Positions 10,939-22,129 of a DNA stretch of 64,000 nucleotides are shown one piece after another. Below the pieces are notes generated by a model. The model was not told the DNA's origin, ran no database searches, and saw only the letters and a program-made list of their open reading frames with translations. How positions within the stretch are numbered: the first letter of the stretch is position 1; each line of letters opens with the position of its first letter. Position numbers and translations under genes: made by a program. This stretch comes from Diphasiastrum complanatum (lineage: Eukaryota > Streptophyta > Lycopodiopsida > Lycopodiales > Lycopodiaceae). Location: contig CM055092.1 of assembly GCA_029204225.1 (NCBI GenBank), forward strand, positions 40,948,016-41,012,015, in the 5' to 3' direction.

Positions 10939-12540
10939 CCGTACTGTCAGTGTCATAAGTGTCATAATTTATATCCACCTCACCACTTAGGTTCAGCCAA
11001 GGAAAAGGAATGAGATGCAAAACCTGCAAAAAGAAAATAGATCTCTCTGTACTAGATTCAAAGAGTTCATCTGCACGAGCTTGTTGCACTATCACGATGC
11101 AAATTAACAAAACTATCATCCACAGCAAATATCATTCTCGCAAAAAGTCAGGTATCTTATCTGCTAATGCGACTAGGGATAAAAGTCAGACTTCCCATGA
11201 CATAGAAAATTGACCATGAATAAAATACATGACGTGTATGATAACAGAAAACAACCAATTATTTATTTATTGAACACTGTTGGAAGGACAAGATATTAAA
11301 GGTGTCACAGTAGTTCAACTGTGCACAGACAATACGATTGGAAAAACAGTGTGGGGTTCCAAAAACTTGCAAGTTTTCATGCTCATGCAGTCTAAGCTGA
11401 TAAGTAAATCAAACCCAAAGCCCTAATACACAATTCACCATTCCATTATCCATTTTTTTGCAAAGCTCAGTCATAGAGCTATGTACTGAACTTTTTGCAT
11501 TTGCAATTTTTAGGGTAACTCAATCAAGTTTCAGTGGCTGTGTTCGCAGTGTGCTAACAATTATTTATGACCCAGATATGCTGATCCTGGTTAATAGATG
11601 GATCACTTTAATAAAGTGCTAATCTTATACAAAGAGGTCCATACACATTCCTAGAGTCCACATATTCTATGGTTGATGAGAGCTCAAGTTACTTGATACG
11701 CCTACAACTATTCTTTGAACAACCAGACCAGTACTCTGGAGCTGGGAAGACACGCTCTTGCAAAAAATAGTATTAAGAAGGATCTGCTGAAAAATAAATA
11801 CCATAAAACAATTAGAATCTAATTCTACATTCTTGAAGTGTTCCTTCTATTCTCATTAACTTGCCTAACAAGCAGAAGAAAAGAGAAAAAGAACTGACTT
11901 GGTTTCTTTCTGGGATTTTCTAGCATACTTAAGATGAGCAAGGCAAGCAGAGAGGACATGCAAATGGAGACAAGCATTTGCAAAGTAGTGGTAACGATGA
12001 CAGAAATGAAGGCAAATAAGCTTTGAGGAGGGAGATGAAATGGGAACAAGCTCAGACTTCCATTCCAACTTTGACCATTCAAAAGAGATCCATGCTGTTC
12101 ACGTTAAGTGCTAGAATCAGAGTCATAATATCAGTGATTTGATGAATTGTGTAAGGGATGTTGAATTAAATGGTCATACCTAAAACAAGCCTGAAAGAAA
12201 GGTCACATAAAATGGTCATCGATAAGGAGCCAAATAATACCATCAAAGGTCCCTTTTCTGTTTGTGGTATATCGAAGTCAAAGAAATTGCAACAAAAGTA
12301 GATTTGGGAGCTCAGACTAATGGTGTGATGATATGCAAGTAAGACGTCGACCCAAAATGCGTAGGTAGGTTCAGAGCAATAGAAACATTTGTCCAAATCT
12401 TGAGAATCTGAATGTAGAGAGCTACCTGGAATTTTGAGAGAGAGGGGATGAAATTTCATTGATTGATTCAGACGTTTGATTGATTCACAAGCAATTTTAG
12501 TTGGCAGGTTGACAACAAATCCAGTCTACTTACAACACAA
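10939..12540. other. Intronic sequence without recognised genes
   Basis: This is AT-rich sequence with short reading frames only. I found no domain, repeat pair or RNA structure that I can support. It ends abruptly where hAT-1 transposase similarity starts. Confidence 0.6.
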
Positions 12541-13753
12541 GATCCATGCAGCTGGAGACCAATATGTTGAGGATCGGCCTCCTCCTGACATCAGTCCAGC
12601 CATCGGACATGATGCTGCAACCGTAAGTGGCCCAGTGGCGACGTAGAGGCTCCATCTCTCTAGACAAGGACTCGACCCTATCCCTCAGCATGTGTGCGGA
12701 CAACCTTTGAACTAGGGACTCTCCAGCTAGGGCTGACAGACTGTGCAAGGCGGAAGGCCCTTCTGAAGGGCTCAGAGTCGGTGATGGCAAATGGAAGGTT
12801 CAGCTCATAAATCAGACTGGCCACGGCCTGTGTGGCCTCTCTGTCCATGTGCGGCTGATGCGCGCCGCGAATGCTCTGCTGCCTAAGAACTCTCCCAGCT
12901 GGGCGACGGGTAGCGAACCTCCAACATGGTGCACCAAACGTGACGGGAATGGATGATGACGCGACAGGCTGGGCACTAGTAGATGCATCGGCTGTAGACG
13001 TGGAATGGGGAGAGTGGGATGCACTGGCAGGGATGGCTGCAGCAGCATAAGTGGGGTGCACTAGTGGAGGGGGAACATCTGGCATGGGATACGAAAACTG
13101 CTGGCTAGGGAGGTCATCCGGATGGGAAGGGAGGGAGGAAGGGATCTCCTCAACATCCTGGAAGGCCTCATCACTGGCATCCTGGGCCTGCTCCTGATCG
13201 GGCTGTGGAGAGTCCATGAGAAAGTCGTAAACTGGGGGAGTGCGAGCAACAATAGGTGGTGGTGGAACCGCAGTGGCAACTGGCGGACGAGATGGGACGG
13301 GATCTACCGGAATGGGTGCAGATGGGCATGCGTGTGGCGGAACTGTCTGAGGGGGGTAGAGACAAAGGGACTGGACGAGGATGCACTCCCTCTCCTCATG
13401 CGTGCCAGCCAAGCAGGCAGCAACTCGGGGTCAACCACGTAAGGCGCGGTGCAAAACCGAAGAGCACCCTCCGAAATGGTGTTCTCCCCCGCCACAAGAC
13501 GTGGCCCGTAGGTGTCCAGAAGTCGCTGCCTGACGGAAACGGACATGCTGGCACAGGGGGCAGCATTCAGTGTGCCACCATTTTTGGCGCGTGCGCCGAG
13601 TAGGTGGCCTTTAAGGTGAGTGAGGGTGGCACTGAACTCAACCAGGCAATATCGACAGTGCACGATCTTTGCACCGGACTTGTTAGACTTGTCGGGAACC
13701 CCCCTGACAATGTCCACCTCGCCCCACAGATCGGCAAGGTTGGAATGCACCAT
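12541..13753 (-). pseudogene. hAT-1 transposase exon 1 remnant
   Basis: ATG at 13753 begins HSNLADLWGEVDIVRGV, followed by a BED-type finger (HCRYCLVEFSATLTHLKGH). A proline/serine linker and the block YGCSIMSDGWTDVRRRP, which contains the first catalytic Asp of hAT enzymes, come next. The frame shifts near 13,350 and again near 12,740. Similarity stops just after the VSSCMD block, where the fragment is truncated, so the second and third acidic residues and the dimerisation domain are missing. It cannot encode an active enzyme. Confidence 0.8.
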
Positions 13754-14100
13754 TTCTGTAGAGGGAACTGGGGAAAAAAGGCAGAGATGATCGTGAGTGC
13801 GATAGGAGGTGGAAAGCTGGAAAATCCACAACAATGGCCGAAGTAGCAGTAGCAGGGGCAGAAGCGATCTGTGCAACACAAATACAGTGTGATGGCGAGG
13901 AGTGTGCGGACAGCAGAGAGGGTGCAGACAGCAGGAAGAGGGCGCGGACAGCAGCGTGATGGGCAGGGAGAGAGATGAAGCGAGGGGGGGATTAGGGTTA
14001 AAAAAAAATATTAATATATCAAATACTAAAAAAAATATAAAATATTGTGGTACCGCGGATCGATATGGATCCGTGGTACCACACTGGATCCGCAGATCCT
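12541..14100 (-). mobile_element. hAT-1 fragment: transposase 5' half and right terminus
   Basis: The sequence matches the transposase-start half of the intact copy (48,190-49,760). It covers the start codon, BED finger, proline-rich linker and the DUF659 start, followed leftward by an abrupt truncation at about 12,541. Its outer end (14,045-14,110) carries the GGTACC/GGATCC array. It abuts head-to-tail the next hAT-1 fragment. Confidence 0.8.
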
Positions 14101-14704
14101 GGTACCGCTGGTATGGTACCGCCGGTACGGTACCGCCCTCAGACCCGCAGTACCATTTTTAATAAAAAAAAATTTAAATATTTTTAATAATTTTTTTTTG
14201 CATATTAACTACCAAAAAAGGACAAAAAAGAAGTAAAAAAAAGGGGTTCTGGGTGTAAAAAAAGAGGGTACAGTACATGATGCAGGGGACTGGTGCAGTG
14301 GCACATGGGCACTGCGGGTGAGCAATGGGAGACCAACACAGGGGGGTAGCATCACATGGGGGCAAGTACAGAGGCACATGGGCATTGTGGGTGAGCAGAC
14401 CATGGGCCCAATGGGAGACCAACACAGGGGGGGAGCATCACATGGGGGCAGGTACAGAGGCACATGGATGGATGATGGGGATCCACATGGCCGATCAGGC
14501 TGTGGGGATAAATAGGCACTCACAATGCCATTGTGGTCGGCATTTTCAGAGGCTGTGAGAGAGCTAGTGATAGACAGTGAGAGAGCAAGCGAGAGCCGGT
14601 GACAGGCTGTGAGAACAGGCTGTGAGAGACAGGTTGTTTGAGACACAGGGTGCTGTGAGAGGGTGTTCAAGGACTAGGGTGCTGTGAGAAGAAGGTCGAT
14701 CGAG

Positions 14705-15052
14705 ATGGCAGAGCACATACCATCGAAGGCCGAGGGTGAAGCTAGGAGGAAGCTTGAGGAAGATATCCGAAGGCACAACGAGAGACATCGGAAGCAAGAG
14801 GCAGATATCCGAGAGATGCTGCGACAGACTCGGCAGAGAAATCCGGAACCGGAGCCACCCGCCCCCGCTGTGGAGCTAGATCTGGATGAGCAGATCGGAA
14901 TGAATTTCACACGACGGCAGCTCATCATGGTCAGGGAAAGGGCGGCTAGACGTCGGGCTAACCAGGAGGCAGCTCAGGCTAACCGGGAGGCAGGACAAGA
15001 GCGACAACACAATGCACCAGACGAGGGCGAGGAGTCGGTGGAGGATCAGTGA
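14705..15052 (+). CDS. hAT-1 small charged coiled-coil protein (115 aa)
   Basis: This frame starts MAEHIPSKAEGEARRKLEED, has a central Arg/Glu-rich helical stretch with heptad-like spacing (IRRHNERHRKQEADIREML), a Pro-Glu linker, a second basic stretch (RRQLIMVRERAARRR) and a strongly acidic end. It is six residues shorter than the 121-aa copies because one DPVPAV-like repeat is lost. I do not recognise the family. It recurs at the same place in four hAT-1 copies, so it belongs to the transposon, not the host. A nuclear role alongside the transposase is only a guess from charge. A TATA-like ATAAATA lies at 14508-14514. Confidence 0.65.
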   Translation: MAEHIPSKAEGEARRKLEEDIRRHNERHRKQEADIREMLRQTRQRNPEPEPPAPAVELDLDEQIGMNFTRRQLIMVRERAARRRANQEAAQANREAGQERQHNAPDEGEESVEDQ

Positions 15053-15579
15053 GGGATGTTTAGAATAGATAAGGTCCAGTCGTATGTGGCGGACTATTGC
15101 TATGTAGTTTTCGGCAGTTTTATGGTGCAGCAAATAACTAGATGGCTGCTTAAAAAAGTGACAGTATATGTGATGTTATCTTGATACAACGGTTGAATAT
15201 ATACATAGTTGTTTTTTGTGCAACGCGAGCCTGGTCATGTAAGATGCAATCTCTGTAATTTTTTTAAATGCAGATGTATTACATGTGTTTATGAAATGTC
15301 GTTTGGGTGTAGGGGTGATTGCTGTGCTCATGATGTAGGTGCATATATGTGAAGCTAGCATTCACTTCAAACGAAATTAAATGAAAATAGGATTCACACA
15401 CGCACATAGAATTCGACATAAAATTGAAAATAAAGCATCACATGTACAGAGCGACATACGCACAATGTGCAGCAAATAATGTAGGCCAAACACTGTATAT
15501 AATGTGAAAAATCATCTGAGTACAATGGTAGACCGTCTGCTAGAGACAAACTACTGAAACTAAAACAACAGAGACACAA

Positions 15580-16104
15580 TCAATGCTCTGGCTCTGACTC
15601 AGACGAATGCTCTGGAGACAACTCAGGGCCCCGAGCTGACTCTCGCAGCCGATATCTCTGCCTGTCTGGAACTGGCATGGGCTGTGTATCCAAGGGGGAA
15701 GACTCGTCATCCTCATCCTCCCAATCAGCCTCCGCATCAGCCCCCAAGCAGGCCAAACCAACAACACCTGCTCCAACTGGCTGTGATACTGCACCTCTAC
15801 CTGTACCTGGAGCCCTGTGTGGTCGTCCTCTCCTCCCTGGCAGTTTCTGTGCCTTGCCTTTCTTGTTCGGTGCACCCTTGGGCCTTCTTGGTCTCTTGCG
15901 GACAAGAGGAGTTGTCAATGCCTCGTCACCCCCATGCAAATCACCTGGCTGGCTAGGCTGGGCCCAAGCTGAGGCCGCTGGGATAGGGAAGCAAAAGAGG
16001 GAACTCCGTGTGCACCTGAGCGAGGAGGATGAGCTCGTGGAGTGTGTGCCCGTGGGGCTGCTGCAGATGGAGGAACTGGCTGTGCAGGAGGCGAGTACAG
16101 TGGC
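15580..16104 (-). pseudogene. hAT-1 transposase exon 4, 3' remnant
   Basis: Minus-strand frame with the AT-hook-like block RKRPRRPKGAPNKKGKAQ, then GRRGRPHRAPG, and the acidic tail ending SEPEH with its stop at 15580. Only about the last 175 residues remain, with a frame change near 15,960. It is the reverse-oriented partner of 17,214-17,737. Confidence 0.75.
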
Positions 16105-16109
16105 CTTGC

Positions 16110-17737
16110 AGACAAAGATATCAGATTTGGAGCGCCAGGTTGACTTCCCTACGGACAGCACCCATCCCATGCCTGCAGATGACCTGGGCACACAGTTGAT
16201 GGCAGAGAGAGAGAGAGGGAGCTTGCCGAGATGAGAGAGAGAGAGAGCTTGGGCTTGAGCACAGAGAGCCCCCATTGTATGAGGCAGATGAGCCAGCGTC
16301 AGAGGATGAGCATGATGAGGATGAGCCCATTCGGGTTGTGTTTGCCAGATCAGAAAGGGATGAGGCAGATGATACAGGTGCAGGGCACACGCGACGGGCA
16401 GGGGTCACACAGGTGCATCACATGGCAGAGGTGGGACACATGGCACAGGTTATACCGGCAGACAGGCAGGGCACACAGGGGGGGGCCAATGGCATACCTA
16501 CCTATGTCGACATGATGGAGGAGGCTCTTGATAGAGGGCAGAGTGGTTCAGATGCCGGTCTCGCAGATGTTTGGATGCATGCAGCACAGAGTCATGGCCG
16601 TTACTACGACAGCACACCAGAGGAGGCACCTGATGACTTTCATTGCACAGATTGGGAGGCCATGCAGGGTCTACAGGGTGCACATGATGGGGCACGGGAC
16701 GAGGCCTGGGTTGATTCAGGGGTTGGTGCACAGTCCTCAGAGGTTGGTGCACAGGATGATTTAGAGGCTGGTGCACAGGATGAGTCCCAGAGCCCAGAGC
16801 ATTTGTATTCGGATGCCCAGCTGGCCAACTTGGTTGCCACATTGGATTCAGAGGCCCAGCAGATGCCGAGTGTCAAGGCGCCCCCATCATCTCTTGCCAG
16901 CATGCCATACACAGTCCCAGCCAAAGCAGCCGCATGAGGTGCCTACAGTTCCTCCAGCTCCTCAGAGGGTGTATGTGCGTCACAGCTCCTCCAGTGCCAC
17001 CGATGCCATTTAGGCCTGCAGCCCCTCCATCGCCGTCCACTTCTGCAGCACCAGGTCTCCATGGCAGGCCACCATTTGTGCCCAGGTTTTCTCTTGTAGC
17101 GCCCACATCCACAGTGGCTCCTCCAGTGGCAGCATCCACGTCACATCCTCCTCCTTTGGCAGCACCCAGGATGTACCAGTACCGGCCACCACAGCGCCCC
17201 TTTCAGTACATATCGCCACTGTACTCGCATCCTGCACAGCCAGTTCCTCCACCTACAGCAGCCCCACGGGCACACACTCCACGAGCTCATCCTCCTCGCT
17301 CAGGTGCACAGGGAGTTCCCTCTTTTGCTTCCCTATCCCAGCCGGCCTCAGCTTGGGCCCAGCCTAGCCAGCCAGGTGATTTGCATGGGGGTGACGAGGC
17401 ATTGACAGCTCCTCTTGTCCGCAAGAGACCAGGAAGGCCCAAGGGTGCACCGAACAAGAAAGGCAAGGCACAGAAACTGCCAGGGAGGAGAGGACGACCA
17501 CGCAGGGCTCCAGGTATAGGTGGTGCAGTATCACAGCCAGTTGGAGCAGGTGTTGTTGGTTTGGCCTGCTTGGGGGCTGATGCGGAGGCTGATTGGGAGG
17601 ATGAGGATGACGAGTCTTCCCCCTCGGATACACAGCCCATGCCAGTTCCAGACAGGCAGAGATATCGGCTGCGAGAGTCAGCTCGGAGCCCTGAGTTGTC
17701 TCCAGAGCATTCGTCTGAGTCAGAGCCAGAGCATTGA
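16110..17737 (+). pseudogene. hAT-1 transposase exon 4 (complete exon, frameshifted)
   Basis: The exon begins TKISDLERQVDFPTDSTHP and ends SEPEH. It encodes the acidic, glutamine/proline-rich C-terminal extension and the GRP-type AT-hook-like stretch RKRPGRPKGAPNKKGKAQ. Frame changes near 16,220 (a GA run) and near 16,930 break it. The upstream exons (BED, DUF659, dimerisation) are absent from this copy, so this is an orphan exon. Confidence 0.75.
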
Positions 17738-18260
17738 TTGTGGCTCTGTTGTTTTAGTTTCAGTTTGTCTAGCAGACGGTCTACCATTGTACTCAGATGA
17801 TTTTTCACATTATATACAATGTTTGGCCTACATGATTTGCTGCACATTGTGCGTATGTCGCTCTGTACATGTGATGCTTTATTTTCAATTTTATGTCGAA
17901 TTCTATGTGCGTGTGTGAATCCTATTTTCATTTAATTTCGTTTGAAGTGAATGCTAGCTTCACATATATGCACCTACATCATGAGCAAAGCAATCACCCC
18001 TACACCCCAAACGACATTTCATAAACACATGTAATACATCTGCATTTAAAAAAATTACAGAGATTGCATCATACATGACCAGGCTCGCGTTGCACAAAAA
18101 ACAACTATGTATATATTCAACCGTTGTATCAAGATAACATCACATATACTGTCACTTTTTTAAGCAGCCATCTAGTTATTTGCTGCACCATAAAACTGCC
18201 GAAAACTACATAGCAATAGTCCGCCACATACGGCTGGACCTTATCTATTCTAAACATCCC

Positions 18261-18626
18261 TCACTGATCCTCCACCGACTCCTCGCCCTCGTCTGGTGCA
18301 TTGTTTTGTCGCTCTTGCTCTGCCTCCCGGTTAGCCTGAGCTGTCTCCTGGTTAGCCCGACGTCTGGCCGCCCTTTCCCTGACCATGATGAGCTGCCGTC
18401 GTGTGAAATTCATTCCGATCTGCTCATCTAGATCCAGCTCGACAGCAGGGACAGGATCCACAGCGGGGGCGGGTGGCTCCGGTTCCGGATTTCTCTGCCG
18501 AGTCTGTCGCAGCATCTCTCGGATATCTGCCTCTTGCTTCCGATGTCTCTCGTTGTGCCTTCGGATATCTTCCTCAAGCTTCCTCCTAGCTTCACCCTCG
18601 GCCTTCGATGGTATGTGCTCTGCCAT
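18261..18626 (-). CDS. hAT-1 small charged coiled-coil protein (121 aa)
   Basis: Minus-strand ATG at 18626. The order of segments is as in the intact element: basic/acidic coiled-coil N-terminus, Pro/Glu linker with the DPVPAV repeat, LDLDEQIGMNFTRRQLIMV, Arg/Ala helix and acidic end EESVEDQ. The frame is open throughout. Its transposase partner in this copy is only an orphan exon, so expression is doubtful. Function unknown. Confidence 0.65.
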   Translation of the reverse strand: MAEHIPSKAEGEARRKLEEDIRRHNERHRKQEADIREMLRQTRQRNPEPEPPAPAVDPVPAVELDLDEQIGMNFTRRQLIMVRERAARRRANQETAQANREAEQERQNNAPDEGEESVEDQ

Positions 18627-19260
18627 CTCGATCGATCTCACAGCACCCTAGTCCTTGAACACCCTCTCACAGCACCCTGTGTCTCAAACAACCTGTCTCT
18701 CACAGCCTGTTCTCACAGCCTGTCACCGGCTCTCGCTTGCTCTCTCACTGTCTATCACTAGCTCTCTCACAGCCTCTGAAAATGCCGACCACAATGGCAT
18801 TGTGAGTGCCTATTTATCCCCACAGCCTGATCGGCCATGTGGATCCCCATCATCCATCCATGTGCCTTTGTACCTGCACCCATGTGATTGTCCCCCCTGT
18901 GTTGGTCTCCCATTGGGCCCATGGTCTGCTCACCCACAATGCCCATGTGCCTCTGTACTTGCCCCCATGTGATGCTACCCCCCTGTGTTGGTCTCCCATT
19001 GGCCCCTCGGTCTGCTCACTCGCAACGCCCATGTGCCACTGCAACAGTCCCTTGCATCATGTATTGTACGCTCTTTTTTTACACCCGGAACCCCCTTTTT
19101 TTTACTTTTTGTCCTTTTTTGGTAGTTAATATGAAAAAAAAAAATTATTAAAATATATTAAAAAATAAGAAAAATATTAAAAATGGTACCGCCCTGGTAC
19201 CGCGGATCCCAGGGCGGTACCGTACCGGCGGTACCATGCCAGCGGTACCACAAGGTACTA

Positions 19261-19262
<2 letters not shown>

Positions 19263-19351
<89 letters not shown>
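19263..19351. repeat. (TA)n tract between hAT-1 and hAT-2 ends
   Basis: About 43 TA units lie between the hAT-1 end (GGTACTATG) and a hAT-2 end (TAAGGAAGCGG). Confidence 0.95.
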
Positions 19352-19352
<1 letters not shown>

Positions 19353-19545
19353 AAGGAAGCGGATGGCGGACGCGGACGCGCGTCCGGGCGCGTCCGGTTT
19401 TTTTTTTTGTTTAATTCTTTTTTTAAAAAAATTTAAAAAATTTTTTTAAAAAAAAATGGCGTCCGGACGCGTCCAAACCCCCGGACGCATGTGTGGGGTC
19501 GAACGCGTCCGAATGCGGGCAATCCGGCCCAGACCCTCATCCCTG
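19352..19545 (-). mobile_element. Miniature hAT-2 derivative (about 194 bp)
   Basis: It carries the family's right end (TAAGGAAGCGGATGGCGG) at one side and its left end (reverse complement CAGGGATGAGGGTC) at the other, with only GGACGCGTCC-type motifs and A/T runs between. It therefore looks like an internally deleted, non-coding derivative. It is separated from the next hAT-2 end at 19,558 by a short TATATATA stretch. Confidence 0.6.
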
Positions 19546-20309
19546 ATATTATATATATAAGGAAGCGGATGGCAAACGCGGATGCGCGTCCGCATCCACG
19601 TCCGCGTCCGGATGCGCCAGGGGTGCATCCGCGTCCGTTTATTTTCAAAAAAAAAATTTCAAAGAAAAAAAAATACAGGCACCTGCCTACACTGTCCCCC
19701 ATCCTAAAAGCTAAATAAAAGCAATTTATGGCCCCTGTTTTTCCCCCGGAATCAATCAGAGGGTGTTTGGGACCCACCTGCCCCCTCCTGTTAAAAAATA
19801 GAAAAACGTTACCAAAAAAATTTGCAAGAAAATTTGCAATAGACCTAATCATTGGGCCATGCCTTTCATAACTGAGATATTACTAAACAACTATGGCTAG
19901 TGAGCAGTTCATAAATTATTATGAACCTTCATTGGGAACTAAGCTCCAAAAAAGCGGCAAAGAAAGATCTGAGAGTGGTTTCGAGTGAAGATGATGGTTT
20001 GTATGGCAAACATATTACTGGTTTAGGGTTTAGGGTGCATCAGTGACTGTCTCAAAGAAGTGAATGCTCGCTAGAGGATCGGGGAGAGGTGAACGCTCAC
20101 CAGAAGAGTGACAAGCTCTCAGGAGCAGAAGTCTCTAGGGGAAATTAGGGCTCACCAGAAGAGTGACAAGCTATACACTATTGTGACTCGGTTGATGAGA
20201 TCGGTTTCTTCCCGGATGAACTTCAACATCTTACTAATTGGTTATGGCACTACTTCAACACGCTACAATACGATGTCGAAATTTGGCGTACCAGCACGGG
20301 GGCTCCGAA

Positions 20310-20680
20310 ACATCTCCCAGTTTTCAGGTCCCGACCGGACAAAGTGTCCCTTAAGCCCTGTTTAACGTCGAACTTCGGACGGATGTTGCGGGCCGACCGT
20401 CAGTCGTTTCCTCGTCCTGTTTGTTCCCACAGGTTCATATCGAGGTTGTCCACTGGCCGAAACAGACGACACCCGAAACGGATCCTGTTTGGAGAAACAG
20501 GGCCATCGGACGGAGAGTTGCAAAACTAGTCCATTTCGCTTGACCTAATTGCGCTTCTCTCCAGTCAAAGGGCCATTTTGATCGAACGATACCCGAATCA
20601 AGCCAGGCTCGATCCCTTGGGTTCGTATCGGGATCACAAACCTGTGGACTATGTTCCCGGACCATTGATGCATTTTACAC
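20310..20680. repeat. Single unit of the hAT-2 ~365-bp repeat
   Basis: Reverse complement of the units at 31,040-32,140. It shares blocks such as GTTCGTATCGGGATCACAAA and CCACTGGCCGAAACAGACG. Only one unit is present here, versus three in the opposite arm. Confidence 0.8.
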
Positions 20681-21129
20681 AATACCATGGCCTATGTGAT
20701 GAGATAGATTTAGGGTTTGGGGTGGTACAACGTCACGTGGGCAACTAGTCGGAGCATTTCCTGGTAGATGTCCGCCGACACAACGAACGGAAGCTAGAAG
20801 CACATACCTGTGGTGCAATGCCTACAACACAATGAGGACGTGGGTGGGGTTGATGATGTTTATGGATGTGGTTATGATGATTATGCTTGTGGCTTATTTT
20901 GATGGTTATGGCTGTGGGGCTATGGGTTTAGGATGATTTGTTAGGGTTTAGGGTGTTATGTTAACTGTGCCATTTGTTGGGGTGTCGAGTTTAGCATGTT
21001 ATGTTAAATGGTTGAACATGATGCATATGTTATGAATGAGATGCAGATGTACTGTCCTATGGCTCCACGCAACAAACGAGGGGGAGGTAACTCCCCCCAC
21101 TCTCCACCATGCCCTACTTTGGAAGGCCC

Positions 21130-22053
21130 GAAAAACACCCCCCTGTCCATCACATCTGAGTTTTTGGTACCTGCTCCTGCCATCGTACCTGTTTTAAGTT
21201 TATCCATCGCATCCACTTTTGATCTGTCCACCGCATCTGCATCTGAATCCAAGACGGATGCTCGCCCTGCTAACAAAACATTTGCAGTTAATCTATTGCC
21301 CACAATTGATTATACCCCCTCCAAACCTACTGAAGGCCTCTTTGCTTATGACATCAGCTTTATTCGACAAGAAATTATCGGACTCAAAAGACAATTACAC
21401 TTCTTTGAAATTGAGAACGGCAAGCTGATTTTGGATCTATGTGGGATTAAAGAGCGAATGGGGCAGCTTGAACAAGAAAATGTATATCTTACGCAACGGA
21501 TTGCTGAACATATCCCTCAATAGAATGTATTGGAGGAGACGTCGAACAAAATATTCAGCCTTGAGAAACAAGTGGAAGAAACGAAGACATGGGCAGCGCG
21601 TCTCAAAAACGATGGTAAGGTCGAATCTTCAAGCTCGGTTCAACATGTAGTTGTGAATTCTACACTAGAAGATGTCTTCTCCGAGCAAGAAGAAGGGCTA
21701 AAAAAGCCTTTAATATCCGAGTTAGGGGGATTTCCGACGGGGATAAGCCCATTGAAGAGGCAAAAGACCTCCTTTTAACTAAGCTCACACACACCACGGA
21801 TGGATTTGATACAGCTTGGAGAAGTAAGTTTGACACTAATGTCTTGTTTATCAAGTTTTGCTCTATGAACAGCCGCAACACAGCTTTACGCCTTAGAGCC
21901 AAATTAAAAGGGACTTTTTTTTTTATGGATGATGACCTTACACACACACAATGGCAAGCCAGGAAACAGATTATCCAGGATGCAAATGCAAGAAATCAAC
22001 GGATGGTTTTCATTGAAGGCAAACCAAAAAATTTTGATAAAATTTCTCAATAG
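21130..22053 (+). pseudogene. LINE ORF1-like coiled-coil protein remnant
   Basis: Frames through 21,130-21,523 encode a Ser/Thr/Pro-rich start, then a helical heptad region (FIRQEIIGLKRQLHFFEIEN, RMGQLEQENVYLTQRI). The coiled coil continues at 21,530-21,600. At 21,800-22,053 comes LFIKFCSMNSRNTALRLRAK, then DDLTHTQWQARKQIIQDANA, a shape like the RNA-binding C-terminal part of LINE ORF1 proteins. Stops at 21,521 and 21,776 split it. The assignment is inferred from order and shape. Confidence 0.5.
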
Positions 22054-22129
22054 GGATTTGGGGCTCTCGGGCAAAGGAGTAGCCCGAGATCCCCTCAGCC
22101 TTAACATATTGGTTTTTGGAATTGTAATG

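Larger units (their letters stand above)
14101..16104 (+). mobile_element. hAT-1 fragment: left terminus, small gene and transposase 3' end (left arm of inverted pair)
   Basis: From left: GGTACC-rich end, poly-A/T spacer, roughly 90-bp tandem repeats (14,310-14,470), TATA-like box, small coiled-coil gene, and convergent transposase exon-4 3' end on the minus strand. The copy breaks at 16,104 within exon 4. There it joins, head-to-head, another copy in opposite orientation. Confidence 0.8.
16105..19262 (-). mobile_element. hAT-1 fragment in inverted orientation (exon 4, small gene, left terminus)
   Basis: Exon 4 begins on the plus strand exactly at its splice acceptor (CCTTGCAG|ACAAAG near 16,105-16,113) and runs to the stop at 17,737. 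The small gene follows on the minus strand (18,626-18,261), then the tandem-repeat block and GGTACC array ending GGTACTATG at 19,262 beside a (TA)n tract. Segment 17,214-19,262 is the inverted counterpart of 14,101-16,104. Confidence 0.8.
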
